Source: Manduca sexta (taxonomy: Eukaryota; Arthropoda; Insecta; Lepidoptera; Sphingidae). From it: a stretch of 64,000 bases of DNA. Shown piece after piece: positions 22,917-34,424 of the stretch. Location: contig NC_051129.1 in assembly GCF_014839805.1 (NCBI RefSeq), forward strand, positions 7,134,920-7,198,919, given 5' to 3'. The translations under genes and the position numbers were made by a program. The first letter of the stretch is position 1. Every line of letters starts with the position of its first letter. The notes beneath the pieces are model-generated. The model ran no database searches. It had not been told where the DNA came from and worked only from the letters and a program-made list of their open reading frames with translations.

Positions 22917-24096
22917 TACCCAAAAAAAAATAGTATAACAAAAAAAATGGTTCGATAATTATATTCGTAGTCGCTCGCTGGCGTACTTTCCTCGCTACGT
23001 CACCGAGATTATTTTATATTACCTATCATATAATAACGGTTTCTTATGCTAAAAAGAGACTTAATAAGTTAATCGCGGCATAATTTTATCAACTGAAAAT
23101 ACGCTTCATGTTATTCAACATTATATTCCGTGTCAGGGTCAAGATATTAACATAAAAAAGCCGGCTACGTAATAAACGTAGTGAAAAAACGTAAACAATC
23201 TCATTTATTAATGCTACTTGAGAAATAAAGGTAATTTAGAAAACCAGAACAAGAAACTAGCCGCCACAACAAAAGATAGCGCAATTTGATTATCAAACAT
23301 TCCTTCACTCGCGAGCAATGAAATAATCTTTAATCTTCAACCTTGACCATTAAAACGGGCTTTCCGTGCAGATTGAAGATTTTATTTATGTAGACCAGTG
23401 TTACTTAAGCGTTATTCGTCCGATTATTATTAAGACAGTTTTTCACGGATCTCCTGTATGTCGCGGCTTGCAAAAAAGTTTGTTAGTTATTTTTTGTTGT
23501 ATTTTCAACATGTTACTTTAGGTGAATCATTTGCTTCTACCTGCTCTACCGTACAAAAACCTGATAGGTTTAAACTGAGCATATTTTTTAATATTTAAAT
23601 TTTAGATTCACAAGCTACTTCAAACTCGAAAATATCCTAATTACTTTCTTCATTTTTAGTGGTTCGTAGCTAAGTAATGAGATGGAGCGACGATGTGGGT
23701 TTTCTTTTGTTTCAGGACTCTACAAATCGGGTTATTGCCAAGTAGTATCAAAAACGGTAGGTCTCTTCACAGTTTCAATGTTATCTTGTTTTAAAACTTC
23801 TACATAACAAGTATTATTAATACTTATGTCGAGTTAAAGTATAAAATTTTATATGTTGAAGATCGAGTAACTTATTATTTTCATAATGCGAAATATTGTT
23901 TATTATATTGTAAGAGAGCCGAACCTCGAGCAATATCTACTCACCGTCATGTTGAATACTTGGTGGAAACCAAGAATATAGTTCTGCCTCTTCATTGAGG
24001 GCGGTAATATTATAATGTGCAAAAAGTATACATGATTTGAGTTTCAAACTTCGTACGTTGTGGTGTTTGCTTTTAACTCTTGGTCTCTCGTGAATC
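22917..24096. other. Intergenic AT-rich DNA, no gene seen
   Basis: No repeat or coding signal recognised; only short AT-driven frames. Confidence 0.45.
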
Positions 24097-24222
24097 GCCG
24101 GCGAGCCAAGACAGCTACATGACATTTGCGTGTGTCACGGGATTATAACCTTATATACTACATATATACTACATAATAAGGTTATTTTTCCGTCACACGC
24201 GTAGCTGTCAATGTTTGCCGGC
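24097..24222. repeat. Imperfect 126-bp inverted repeat (MITE-like)
   Basis: The left side (GCCGGCGAGCCAAGACAGCTAC ... GTGTGTCACGG ... AACCTTAT) is complemented by the right side (ATAAGGTT ... CCGTCACACGCG ... GTAGCTGTCAATGTTTGCCGGC region), with a short AT-rich centre containing two ATACTACAT units. Such foldbacks are typical of small non-autonomous DNA elements. Confidence 0.5.
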
Positions 24223-24229
24223 AAACATT

Positions 24230-26084
24230 CAGCTACCTCACGGGTTAATGGCCATTTGAATATGGAATGTTCTAAAAAATTATATTTCAAAAGTCTTGGG
24301 ACGACAATGGAGTAGTTGTAAAATACACGTTGTAATTGATTGCAATAATGATAAGGTGGAAGTAATGGACTGGAGTTCTGAACCTGCTGCTCTCATATTT
24401 TTAATTACAAGTAGAAGGATGATGATTGTAATTCAATCGTGCATTCAGTGAATTTTGCTCGCATTGTACACGAAAAAGGGGAGATGATAAGCAAAAACGG
24501 CATAAAACCTCTGCTAATTATGATGTCTGCCCTGACATATATATTACATATTGCAAAGTAAATATTTTTAATATCTAAGTAACTTTACTTACCATTATAA
24601 TCCAACATAATAGTACGATAATGTATTACATAAATAAAATAATAACAATTTCAAAATAAAATCTAAGAAATTCCAGTACAACATGGTATTTTTAATGGAT
24701 TAAACAACTCTTGCAATATGATACATCTCTTGTTAGATATTTGCACGTGTACGAGTGGTATGCCCTAATTAGAAGATATAAATACAAGTAAAATCATTAT
24801 CTATCATATTACATATAAACAACAAATGATGTTACATGTGTATATAAACAATTAAGTGTAAACAAATTGCGATAAAAACCGGGTCTATTAATATTACCAT
24901 AAAATTTTATTACTCATTTCATTTTGACTTATAATTTATGACATGTAACTAGTCTATCGGTTTTTTATAATGAAAATTATAGTCATTGGCATCAAATTGA
25001 TAGATTGATGTTTTTGACGACTATATTTTTATGAGTGTTAATAGTTTCTATTTTAGTATTACATATACGTATTCACACCTTTTATTCCGAAAAGCCGCAA
25101 CTCAAGAGCAATTTAAAAGTGCAACTAGTGTACCATCTTTCCTATACATTCCATCCCAACATGTGATAGGGGGTGGGTCTGTCACCATATCGAGCACTAA
25201 TCCCATGCTCCAGCCTGAAACTATGTAGAGAAATCCCAATATCACTGTGCCTAAGTCGGAGATCGAACCCGAGACCTTGGCACCGCCGTTATACCAAAAT
25301 AGTACTACACCTCCGATGCAGTCTATATTAGTATTACATTGTCATAAAAAAAAACTTGTACCATAAAATATAGCATAATTATAAACAATGAAAAAAAACG
25401 AAAACGTGTTTCCGTATTTTGCAATAATACATAATATCAACCGCGTATTGTATACTGTCCCATTGCTTCTCACGAGCCTCCTCTACTACTGAGAGGAATT
25501 AGGCCTTAGTCCACCACGCTGGAATGAAGATAACTATTTCAAAACTTATTTCATTTGTGATACGTAGCGTAACCGACGTGTTCGGATGAAAAACGGTGCT
25601 TCTAAATGTCTGGCGCTTAGTTCATTTCTCCTTCAGTTTGGGCATGCGATGATGAAAGAGATCTAGATGCACCTGATATTATAAAGTATCTAACTGGGTC
25701 ATGATTATATAATTTACATACAATTATTTATTAACCGAAATTGTTGTCCCGTAGAGTCATATTTTGTAATTGGCCGATATAAATAAGTACGATTAATATT
25801 TTATTTTGTAGTGCCAGCATGCAAAAAAAGGAATGGCACATATTTTGTACTATATAAACAGTTAAATGCTAGTTAAAATCAAAGTTAGAGGTTTAATAGA
25901 TTAGAGAAATTGTATTATATTGAATATATTTATTATATATACAACTCTTATTAAAATATTTTGAAAATAATTTAGAAGTGAAGAACATTTTGTTAAACTT
26001 CCACACGGCATACTGTTTTGGTAAACACGTGGTTATATGAATATGAGGTTCTTTATAAATTATACAACAAAATAAGATTCATAG
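24230..26084. other. Intergenic region with reverse-strand SINE fragments
   Basis: 25150-25323 is a family-C SINE on the minus strand ('GCCTAAGTCGGAGATCGAAC' region corresponds to its B box). 25447-25525 is the 3' end of a family-B SINE on the minus strand. The rest is AT-rich with no gene seen. Confidence 0.5.
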
Positions 26085-26511
26085 TTTATTTCAACACATT
26101 CCGTTCGTATGCGTTGACTAAAACAGGTCAAACTGAATAAATTAGCAACAATAAAAAGTACAGTCGGTAGAGACATAACTAAAACTTTACAATAATAATT
26201 GATCTTCTGGCATTAAGAAACAATTATTAAATAAACGGCAACAAAACCAGTTCGAAAGTACACAAATATGGAAAATTCCCGCATCGAAGACTTAAAGGCA
26301 ATATTATCACTTGAAGAGCTATAATCGTAGAAAATTTGGTGTTAGACAATTTACTGTCAACGGCAAATTTGCTGTATAGAATAGATTAACAATATTGGAC
26401 ATTGGAAGACTGCGCCACGTAGTTAAGGCAACAGTAGGGACTAAGAGAAGAGTTTTATAATGAAGGTTGTTCTTTGCATAGGTGGTGATTCCTTAGTTAT
26501 GGCACTTAGAG

Positions 26512-27071
26512 TTAACGGCGCAGGAAGTAAGAGTAAGGAGACGCGTAGCTGTAGGCGGAGTAGGCAGCCAAAGGCGCGCTGTAGGCAGAGTAGGCGACGG
26601 GCGCGGTGTACGCAGCAGCCACCGGCGCGGTGTACGCGGCGGCTATGGGCGCTGCGTAGCCTCCGACGAAGACGCCGGGCTTGGGCTCGGCCGCGGCTAG
26701 AGCGAGGAAGCAGGCGAAGATGAACTGAAGAAGAAATACAAAGTTATACGTACTGTTCTATTGAGTGGATAGGTTAATGAAAGATTACTTGTAACTAGTA
26801 TTTTATTAGGTTTTATTATCTTTACTCATATACATAATTATACTTCCATAATATTATACTTTTTAAAAAATGCACATAATGATGATAAATATAGACTTGA
26901 ACCAATTTATCATGTTGAATATTAACTACTTTATCCCAGCAGGTCACAATTTTCATACAGACTGAATCAATAACTTTTGATGCAAAACAGCTGACACGCG
27001 CCAACTTTGGAGAACACGAAAATATTTAACACAATGAATCGTATTACTCGACAACTCACCAGTTTGAACAT
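26512..27071 (-). CDS. Short AYTAPVA/SPYSY secreted protein, copy 4 of 5, 74 aa
   Basis: Minus-strand exons are 27071-27060 (ATG TTC AAA CTG, MFKL) and 26724-26512, with a 335-nt phase-0 intron (GTGAGT donor, TTCTTCAG acceptor). The product is the same 74-aa type: MFKLFIFACFLALAAAEPKP signal region, GVFVGGYAAP, A-Y-T-A-P-V units, and SPYSYFLRR. Exon 2 is nearly identical to the copies at 10442 and 18048 over its central roughly 150 bp. In contrast its promoter (TATAAAA at 27157-27151) lacks the TGTCCTTC module and its leader is unrelated, which is why exon-limited sequence exchange is suspected. It is divergent from the 27905 gene, with about 700 bp between the two TATA boxes. The first canonical AATAAA downstream is far away (26085-26090). 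Confidence 0.82.
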
Positions 27072-27150
27072 TTTGTTTGGGTTTGTAAAGTTTCGAATGA
27101 AACAAGAGAGCACAGGGAGGTGTGTGATTCCCTCTGCCCATGTCACTTGG

Positions 27151-27157
27151 TTTTATA
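27151..27157 (-). promoter_or_regulatory. TATA box of the 26512-27071 gene
   Basis: The minus strand reads TATAAAA 80 bp before the ATG. No TGTCCTTC element is found next to it, unlike copies 1-3. Confidence 0.55.
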
Positions 27158-27861
27158 CGTTTACATTAGTATGAGGCTAGCAATGATGAAACAGCCTTGC
27201 GGAGCGTACTTAGAATAATAAACAGTAACGTCAACCAAAACGTGGATATTCAGCGTCCTCTGGTCATTGATTAATTGAGGATGATTGGTTTATTTCCCTA
27301 GTGTATTAACTTCATTCGATATATATCGGATGTAGAGTAATTTTAGACGCCAAATTATGATAAACGATTACATTTAGTTACTCAAGAGATAGTAATGAGT
27401 AAAGATAATAAAAAAATATATTAATTTTATTTTTATATTTATTTTAGTTTTAACGTCTACAAAAGAATGTTATGACTTGCGTAGTGTTCTATCGAAGCTG
27501 AAATTAAAGAGGAATAACATTATATTATCTCTCTCCAGAGTTGTTAAAAGAAAAAAATCGATAGAAATTAGACTGTATCAGCATAACGATCTTCCCTATA
27601 TAGTTCTAATGCCCCAGTGTCCTACACAAGTTATCAAAATCATGAAATATATAAATGCATTTTCAATTAGCGCAAATTCACGAACAAGAATTTTATTTAA
27701 TTACAAGTTTAGAGTTGTTTCATCTACCCACATTTCATATCGCAATATAGGTTTACTAATTAAGTCGTGGTATAGCCAATACTAGATATGAGGGTGTTAA
27801 TTAAGAACGTTTCACGACTCCACGCCTATTTCTCAATTACGTGTCGAGATTACACATAAAC
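27158..27861. other. Spacer between two divergent promoters
   Basis: AT-rich DNA shared upstream of two genes that are transcribed away from each other. The 102-aa frame at 27477-27785 lies here but is Lys/Ile/Asn-rich and AT-driven, so it is not called. Confidence 0.4.
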
Positions 27862-27868
27862 TATAAAA
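27862..27868 (+). promoter_or_regulatory. TATA box of the 27905-28643 gene
   Basis: TATAAAA, 43 bp before the ATG, which implies a leader of only about a dozen nucleotides. Confidence 0.5.
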
Positions 27869-27904
27869 AAGTAAGTAGGTCTGATTAAATTCTATTGTCG
27901 CGAC

Positions 27905-28643
27905 ATGTTGCTGTTTAGAGCGGTGAGTGATTTTTTTATTTGCGCTGGTCTAAAATAATGGAGACTTTATTGGCCCTCTTTGCGAAGTCGAAGTTTCAAA
28001 ATTTTGAACGATTACAACTGAGAGTAGGTTACATAGGCTTGTGTACTGTTATACTTCAATGAATTAAACTACAATTAAGGCTTAAACATGTTGAATTCTA
28101 TATATTCGAAGTAGTCAAATGATGGTGATTCTACTGACACCTGGGTACCAAAGCAATATCGTGACGGTTTCCAATCATTCCTTCAACCCCTTACTGTTAA
28201 AAGATATTCTCAAACGTGAGATGGAAGAACCTGTGTCACGTGAGCATCACGTTTAATATCACGCGGCGTAATATACTGTAACTGGGATTGTAATTCTAAA
28301 AACTAAACAATTATTCGACTTCGCAATTCCATCCAATTTAAAAAGGTATGTTATTCTTGCAATGACACTTTGAAAGTTATTTTAACACGCTACAAAGTTA
28401 CAGAAGCCAATCAAGTTCTTTCAAAAGAAATTCTATTTACAATTCGTACGCGGACTGGACCAAAAATAACAGAAGTTTAAGACTTTTAAAAATAAACTTT
28501 ATTTTCAGCTTCTGTTGGTTCTTTTGTTGGGTTTCGTGGTGGCGGGCCACGTTCACAAACACGTGGTTGATGTGCGTCCAGTGGTTACAAGAAGGACCCT
28601 CGTACCTGTTTCCTTACCAGCGAAAAATATTGTGCTTATATGA
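27905..28643 (+). CDS. Novel small secreted peptide, 50 aa, two exons
   Basis: Exons are 27905-27922 (MLLFRA) and 28509-28643, across a 586-nt phase-0 intron (GTGAGT donor, ATTTTCAG acceptor). The protein begins MLLFRALLLVLLLGFVVAG, a strong signal peptide. The mature part is about 31 residues: H-V-H-K-H-V-V-D-V-R-P-V-V-T-R-R-T-L-V-P and then V-S-L-P-A-K-N-I-V-L-I. It has no Cys, no AAP repeats, a His/Val-rich start and one internal Arg-Arg pair that could be a processing site. I do not recognise a family. The layout (TATA, 18-nt first exon, phase-0 intron in the signal peptide) is exactly that of the neighbouring cuticle-type genes, so it probably belongs to the same expression programme. 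Poly(A) signals AATAAA lie at 28687-28692 and 28701-28706. Its function is unknown. Confidence 0.68.
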
Positions 28644-28686
28644 ATATGATAATATATAATCATGTATTAACAGCATACATTTTATA

Positions 28687-28706
28687 AATAAATTGCTTGT
28701 AATAAA
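28687..28706 (+). terminator. Two poly(A) signals after the 27905-28643 gene
   Basis: AATAAA at 28687-28692 and again at 28701-28706, 44 and 58 nt after the TGA. Confidence 0.55.
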
Positions 28707-29194
28707 CACATTTTTTTAATGTAATGTTGAAGGATACAGAATATATACATAGCATTTCGTATATATTAATAATATTTAGTATATATTTGTTTATACAATT
28801 TACAATATACATTTAGGGTGTAAGTAATATTTATTAAAGTTTGTTCGATTTAATTGAATTTTTAATGTAACAAAACTTAATACACTATAAAAAGCATTTT
28901 TTCTATAATTTATAAACGTACATTAATACGAAACAATAAATAAAAACAGAACAAATATTTTAAAATTTTACAAAAGATAAAATTTAAGACTGGTATCTCG
29001 GCATTTTTGACATTTACACACTTTATAAAAATAAAAAATCCGGATGTTAATCCTTGATCTAGTAATAATTTGACCAGCTGTGCCACCGTTGAAGGCCGAG
29101 CGTGACCATACTGCATAATGGCTACAAGCAGGATATTTGTCTAATTATCCGGTTGTACTACCATATTTTAACCTCTTGTGCAATTGTCCACTCG
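28707..29194. other. Intergenic AT-rich DNA, no gene seen
   Basis: Only AT-rich sequence; the 68-aa minus frame at 28910-29116 has no supporting signals. Confidence 0.45.
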
Positions 29195-29202
29195 TATAAA
29201 AA
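29195..29202 (+). promoter_or_regulatory. TATA box of the 29276-30117 gene
   Basis: TATAAAAA, about 75-80 bp before the ATG, followed by an A/C-rich leader ending AAACAAACAAACATG. Confidence 0.55.
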
Positions 29203-29275
29203 GAGGACATCTCTACTTATAATGCATCATTGTCAACTCGTTCTTGTGTCAACCAACTCAAGTAAACAAACAAAC

Positions 29276-30117
29276 ATGTTCAAATACGTAAGTATTAAAG
29301 ATTTATTTATATTAGTTATAAGTAGTTTATCTTATTGCGATATGCTCTACATAAAACATAAACAGTGCTGAGGTGAAATCTTAAAAAATTTTCGTCGAAA
29401 ATAGTAAATTAAAGGTCTAACGAATAATCACCATAATAATATTATATAAATTATTAATTATCTAATCGTGGTTTTGTCACTGACTTTTATATTGGGCGTG
29501 AAGAAAAAAGTGAGAAAAGGGTGACGAGTTAAAAGTAATAAATTAATTGTAGTGAGAAACAAAGAAATAGTATAAAAATTCTCTAAGAATATTTACATAC
29601 CTAATGAAGCATAATATTTTGTAAAACATTTCTTTAATTTCTATTATTTTGTATTCCCATCACTTTTTTTAAAACAACGTAATATAGATTTTTTTTTTTT
29701 AACTCACAACCAACTACATCTCCAGATTCCCAGTTTCTTCGTAGCAATAGATTTGTGAGATTGCTTCACATAGAATGCATTTAAAACAACATTGAAATGT
29801 AAACTCAGAGCTAAGTAAAATAAAAACAAACTTTCTTTTTCAAGAAAAGATTTCTAAAGAAAAAATATTGTTTGAACATCCCTATTTGAATAAAGTGATG
29901 TCATTAATCTTTTTATATAATATTTCAGGTGCTGTTCGCTGCTCTCCTGGCTTTCGCGTCAGCCAAGCCCCTGGTGGTAGACTACCCAGTCGCGTACACT
30001 GCGCCTGTAGCCGCAGCCTACACCGCGCCAGTGGCCTACTCTGCCTACTCCGCCTACTCTCCTGTTGCCTATTCCGCCTACACCTATGCGTCGCCGTACT
30101 CTTACTATGTCCGCTGA
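29276..30117 (+). CDS. Short AYTAPVA/SPYSY secreted protein, copy 5 of 5 (diverged), 66 aa
   Basis: Exons are 29276-29287 (ATG TTC AAA TAC, MFKY) and 29929-30117, with a 641-nt phase-0 intron (GTAAGT donor, TATTTCAG acceptor). The product starts MFKYVLFAALLAFASAKPL, a signal peptide, followed by V-V-D-Y-P-V-A-Y-T-A-P-V, A-Y-S-A-Y-S repeats and the ending SPYSYYVR. It is the clear relative of copies 1-4 but diverged along its length and lacks the GVFVGGYAAP block, so it has escaped whatever keeps the other four alike. Secreted cuticle-type or 'Nplp4-like' protein by composition. Frames read in other phases of exon 2 (29868-30221 +, 29959-30168 -) are shadows. AATAAA at 30167-30172. Confidence 0.83.
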
Positions 30118-30166
30118 GAACTGACGTATACCTAAGTACCGTACCGACTTACTATGTATCAAGTGC

Positions 30167-30172
30167 AATAAA
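30167..30172 (+). terminator. Poly(A) signal AATAAA of the 29276-30117 gene
   Basis: AATAAA 50 nt after the TGA stop. Confidence 0.6.
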
Positions 30173-30697
30173 TATATTAGTATATATTAAACAGCCTTTT
30201 ATTATTTTGTATGTTCTTTGAGACTTGTTAAATATATTTCATTAAGGGTTAAGGATATTATTGTAATATGAATGAATGAAAATTTCTATAGAGTTTATTG
30301 AATCCCATTAAGTCATATGAAAGTTATGTAAAATTCCCATTCATTAGTATTACTATTGTATTAAATAATAGCGTAACGCTGTAACACAATATAATTATGG
30401 TATTGTGACCCTACTCGACATTTATTAACCCTTTGAAAATTCATTCACCTATAAATACAACAAAGCAGGACCTATTAATGTACTTAAAATTCCATAATGA
30501 TTTATTGAGCCCAATGCTTAAAAAGGGATTGTATACATGTTTCTATAATTACAAAACTTTAAAGTACCCTGTATTTGTAAGATCTCTTTGGAAATTTGGT
30601 ATTATACCGTTATTACAGGCGTACGCATAATAGCACAAACTGAAATTGAATAGAGCTATAGCCAATGGCCGTAATTGTTATGAGCTAACTATACCTA

Positions 30698-30805
30698 CGT
30701 CACACGTCACTGCGAAGGCTGAGGCCTTCGCAGTGACATGTGACGAGTGACATGTCACATTCGAAATTAGCCCCTAATCATGAGTGATTAGGGGCTAATT
30801 TCGAA
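30698..30805. repeat. Two adjacent hairpins with identical TGAG loops
   Basis: Hairpin 1 has 22-bp arms 30698-30719 and 30724-30745 with one mismatch. Hairpin 2 has perfect 21-bp arms 30760-30780 and 30785-30805. Both loops are TGAG. Between them lies the 12-bp palindrome GTGACATGTCAC (30747-30758). No coding capacity. It resembles a small palindromic element but the twin structure is unusual. Confidence 0.8.
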
Positions 30806-31242
30806 TTGAACGGTATTACTTTCGACAAAATCGCGCTTATGAGATTAGATAGTTATGAACAACATGACATTAACATTTTGGGATCAAATTCCTACAACAC
30901 GTTTTACGCATTCTATAACGAACGAATTCTACTGCTGTATGAAATTATTATTGAATATAGTGATTCAGTTATATATTTTTTTAATTACATCTAGTAAGAT
31001 TAAAGATATATAGATATAGAAGGAATTAGAATACGTCCCCTGATATATAAAAGGGTTTGTGACGCCTGAAACCAAGATTGAGCACGTGACAACATTCATG
31101 CACCACAATAATATTGGTGTTTATCGATTTTACTCACGTGAGTGCGCCCACATAAGTAATTATAACAGTTTTACTGATTCATGTAATTTATGACTTCATT
31201 TAGGAATGTTTATTTAAGGAAGTGTCTTTTGTTCCAATTATG

Positions 31243-31250
31243 TATTTAAA
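31243..31250 (+). promoter_or_regulatory. Possible TATA-like element of the 31286 candidate
   Basis: TATTTAAA 36 bp before the candidate ATG. In AT-rich DNA this alone is weak evidence. Confidence 0.25.
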
Positions 31251-31285
31251 TATTCGTTTTTGACAAATCTGAAATAGCTTCTAAA

Positions 31286-31488
31286 ATGTTGTTAATATTT
31301 ATTCCTGTGATCTTGGTAATATTTATTTTGTCATCATCATTCTGCTCTTATTCCAAACTAAATGGTGAAGTAACGTCTTTTTTATTTAGATTGGATTTGG
31401 CTCCGTTTTTACGACCGAACGCCTGCCTAAGGTCAATACTCTCCGAAAGATTCACTGCCGACAAAATCATACTAGGAAAATAGATTAA
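31286..31488 (+). CDS. Candidate small secreted peptide (42 aa spliced, or 65 aa unspliced)
   Basis: From the ATG at 31286 an uninterrupted frame runs to 31483 (65 aa) and starts with a signal-like MLLIFIPVILVIFILSSSFC. The same region also holds a 74-nt intron: donor TTG|GTAATA at 31316, acceptor CTTTTTTATTTAG ending 31389, and a branch-like CTAAAT. Splicing gives exons 31286-31315 and 31390-31488 and a 42-aa product beginning MLLIFIPVILIGFGSVFTTE, then R-L-P-K-V-N-T-L-R-K-I-H-C and a basic tail. Exon 2 is more GC-rich than the intron, which favours the spliced form. I do not recognise either product. The layout resembles the family, but the first exon is 30 nt, not 12 or 18. AATAAA at 31692-31697. 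Confidence 0.33.
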
Positions 31489-31499
31489 AAGTTTTTTTT

Positions 31500-33238
31500 A
31501 CGTATTTTACGATAAAATTATAAAAACATCGTAATTGTGTACACACCTACATTACTCTAATAGATACATAGGTGCAATTAGTGTACAAATATTTTAATAT
31601 CGTAAAATATTTCTGTCGTATATAATAGGAACGATAGTATGTTACTAAATTGAGAGATTATAATTGATTAACTGAAAACAAAAAATTGTATAATAAAACA
31701 GTCATTTTGATCTGAATGAAATAAATGTTAATGACATGTCATGGGCTTTTTTGAAACTTTTCTTCTAAAGACAACGTTACTTAAAGTCTAACTAAAATAT
31801 ATTCATATTATAAATATATTTATTTACTAAAAGAGCATTTTAGACAAGTTCTCATAGTTAATAGTGACTCCCACACTAGGCTAAGCCTGTCTTATGCGAG
31901 TCGTTAGTAAACATTAACATAGTATTTTATTTAATAATTAATGATTTACAGTAATTATTGTTATGTATATAATGTAAATAAATTGCGAGATATGTTTGAA
32001 ACTAGATTAGCAGGAATAACTATAGAATATTTGGGCAAAATTTTCAGCCACTAGAATAATATTTATCAATCAGATAAATTATAAAAGTAAAAGAAACTGA
32101 CAATTTTATACATACGGTCTTTATAATTCGTTTGTGTTCTGCTTTATCTTAATTTTAAATTTTATCTGATATTGGAAAAATTAGCTTTAAACCCACACTT
32201 TATTTTCGTGGTGATAATTAATTGAGGTTGTTTTTAGACTATCATTGTACGTGTTGGACTACGCATAATGTGAAAGGTTCCGCAGTTATCAACTTGTTAC
32301 TAATAAATACTTAACTACTATGAAACAGATAGTTGTGATGTACCATCGCTACTCCTTGGATTTGAATTTGAGTTACAATAAGTAAAATCTAGATTTTATT
32401 AGATATTTTTAATGGTTTTAAAAATGAAATTAGCGCGTAGTCTCATATAGCTGTCGTCTGACCTAAGTACATACTATGATATTTACGTAGACATTCTACT
32501 ATATTATTATTGAGAATTTTTACTATAAGATCGTCGATTTTCAAACTTTGCCAACAATCGTCATATTTGTTTATCGTCTAAACATTTGGGTTGTGACCAG
32601 TACCTCCGGATGTATTAATATGATATTTGAAAGCCTCACAGCAGAGTACTTATTATTTCAAAAGTTTTAATTATAAGTATACAAACAGTTCACATATTAT
32701 ATAGAGCGGACATTGGGAACATTGTCATACAAATATTTTGCATACATGAAATGGTTAGTCAATCTACCGTTAAATAGCAAGACACCAATGTGACGTACGT
32801 GATTTGGACATGTTTAATGTGCATATTAGCATAATTTTTGTAAATAAGTTATTTTTGTATTAACATTTAAGAACGCTGCGACATCTTGTACACGGACTTT
32901 TTAAATAAAACAACGGCTTATTACCAATTGGTCATAACTTGAGCACAAATTCAATCCTGATATCGGTCTATACCTAAGTAAACAGTTTAATATCTTTGTA
33001 ATTGTAATTAATTGTTTACAAAAATAATCCTGGAACTAGAAGTGCTTACCCACCTTTAGGGCAAACCTACACTATTTAAAACAAGTCGATTAATTTTATT
33101 ACTAGTTGGCGTTAAATGTCAACAACGTTTTAAAATTTGGACAATTAATAAGGAAATATACGTCGGTTAATGAAAATAGCCCTGAGGCCGGAGCCAAAAC
33201 ACCTTTCTACAATCGTTAATGCTAATACAAACCAAATA
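31500..33238. other. Intergenic AT-rich DNA, no gene seen
   Basis: No long frame, promoter-exon pair or repeat recognised. Confidence 0.45.
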
Positions 33239-33295
33239 AAATGGGAATGACATCCGATCGATAAGTCTATCGCTTGGATATGTCATTCTCATTTG
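33239..33295. repeat. Short imperfect inverted repeat
   Basis: 'AAATGGGAATGACATCC' on the left is matched in reverse by 'GGATATGTCATTCTCATTT' on the right, around a centre GATCGATAAGTCTATCG. 'ACCTTTCTACAA' and 'GCCTTTCTACAA' also flank it outside. Probably a small MITE. Confidence 0.4.
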
Positions 33296-34424
33296 AACAA
33301 TCATTTAATAAGACGCCTTTCTACAAAGAAAGGAGGACGGTTGCGGCCCCTGTTGTGTTCAAAACTGAATTGAGATAATAGAATCCAGAAAGTATAAATT
33401 GTCTTTGATTCTGTTGACGCAGTAATAGGTAGACTTATAAATAATCAAAATAAGTAGGTTCGAATCCTGAGTCAAGTAGTCATATTGACTTTTTTGTTGA
33501 TCAACCCGGAGTTTCAATTTTGTGTCAGATGTGATATACTGTTAAATATGTTATTTGTGTTAAATTGGACTTTAGAGGTTTCCGTACTAATAAAATATTT
33601 TAGATACATATATGCCTCACAAGTCTTCACTTTTCAGGGGTAGTACACATTTTATTGTCTACATTAGGTCCTACGTAACAGGGCGCGACTTGCGAGTCCT
33701 TTGCCTCAATATAATCGGGATAATTCAAACACCATTGTTCAAAACAATGTAAAATATTTTACACGTTGTATTATACAGTTCTAACACAATAGATATTTAT
33801 TATCACGTGTGAGGGAGTGATGGCAAATGAAACGTGATTTCTCTCATGGGAGACGAAGTGGGGACGAAGATGCTGAATAAAAGGTTTGATATTTTTTTGG
33901 ATATATAACAAAATGATTTTATGAAGTCATTTTTTATAAAATATAGTAATAAATAGTATATTAATTAAGTTACAGAATATTTTTTCTATGAGAAATGAGG
34001 TGGAAAACGTTCTTTATAGCATAAATCGATGAACAAGAAAATAGAGCACAGGACGTTATCCGATTTCCAATGCCTATAAACATCCATGTATCCATAAGAG
34101 GAACAGATTGTAAATGCGCTTCAGTCATAAAGATAAGTATGCCCGTTCTTCTCTGGTGAGAACTGCTTTCCGAACTGGTGGTGGAGTTAATATTGACAGA
34201 ATCTAAATAATATATAACATTTTACAGGTTTAAATAAATTATTTCATTTGATTACTAGAGATACTTCAAAAACCGAAATTCTCACTAACAACGTGAACTA
34301 CAACGAAAAACTGTCATATGACATCGGTTTTCTCTAAGAGAGTCATACTCTGGCCGAGTCGTATTACGGAAGCTGTACACGAATATATTATAGGATATGA
34401 CTCTACAAAATACACATACTTCCC

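Noticed and set aside
27477..27785. 102-aa + strand ORF
   Set aside because: Lys/Ile/Asn-rich composition matches AT-rich non-coding DNA, with no signal peptide, domain or splice context.
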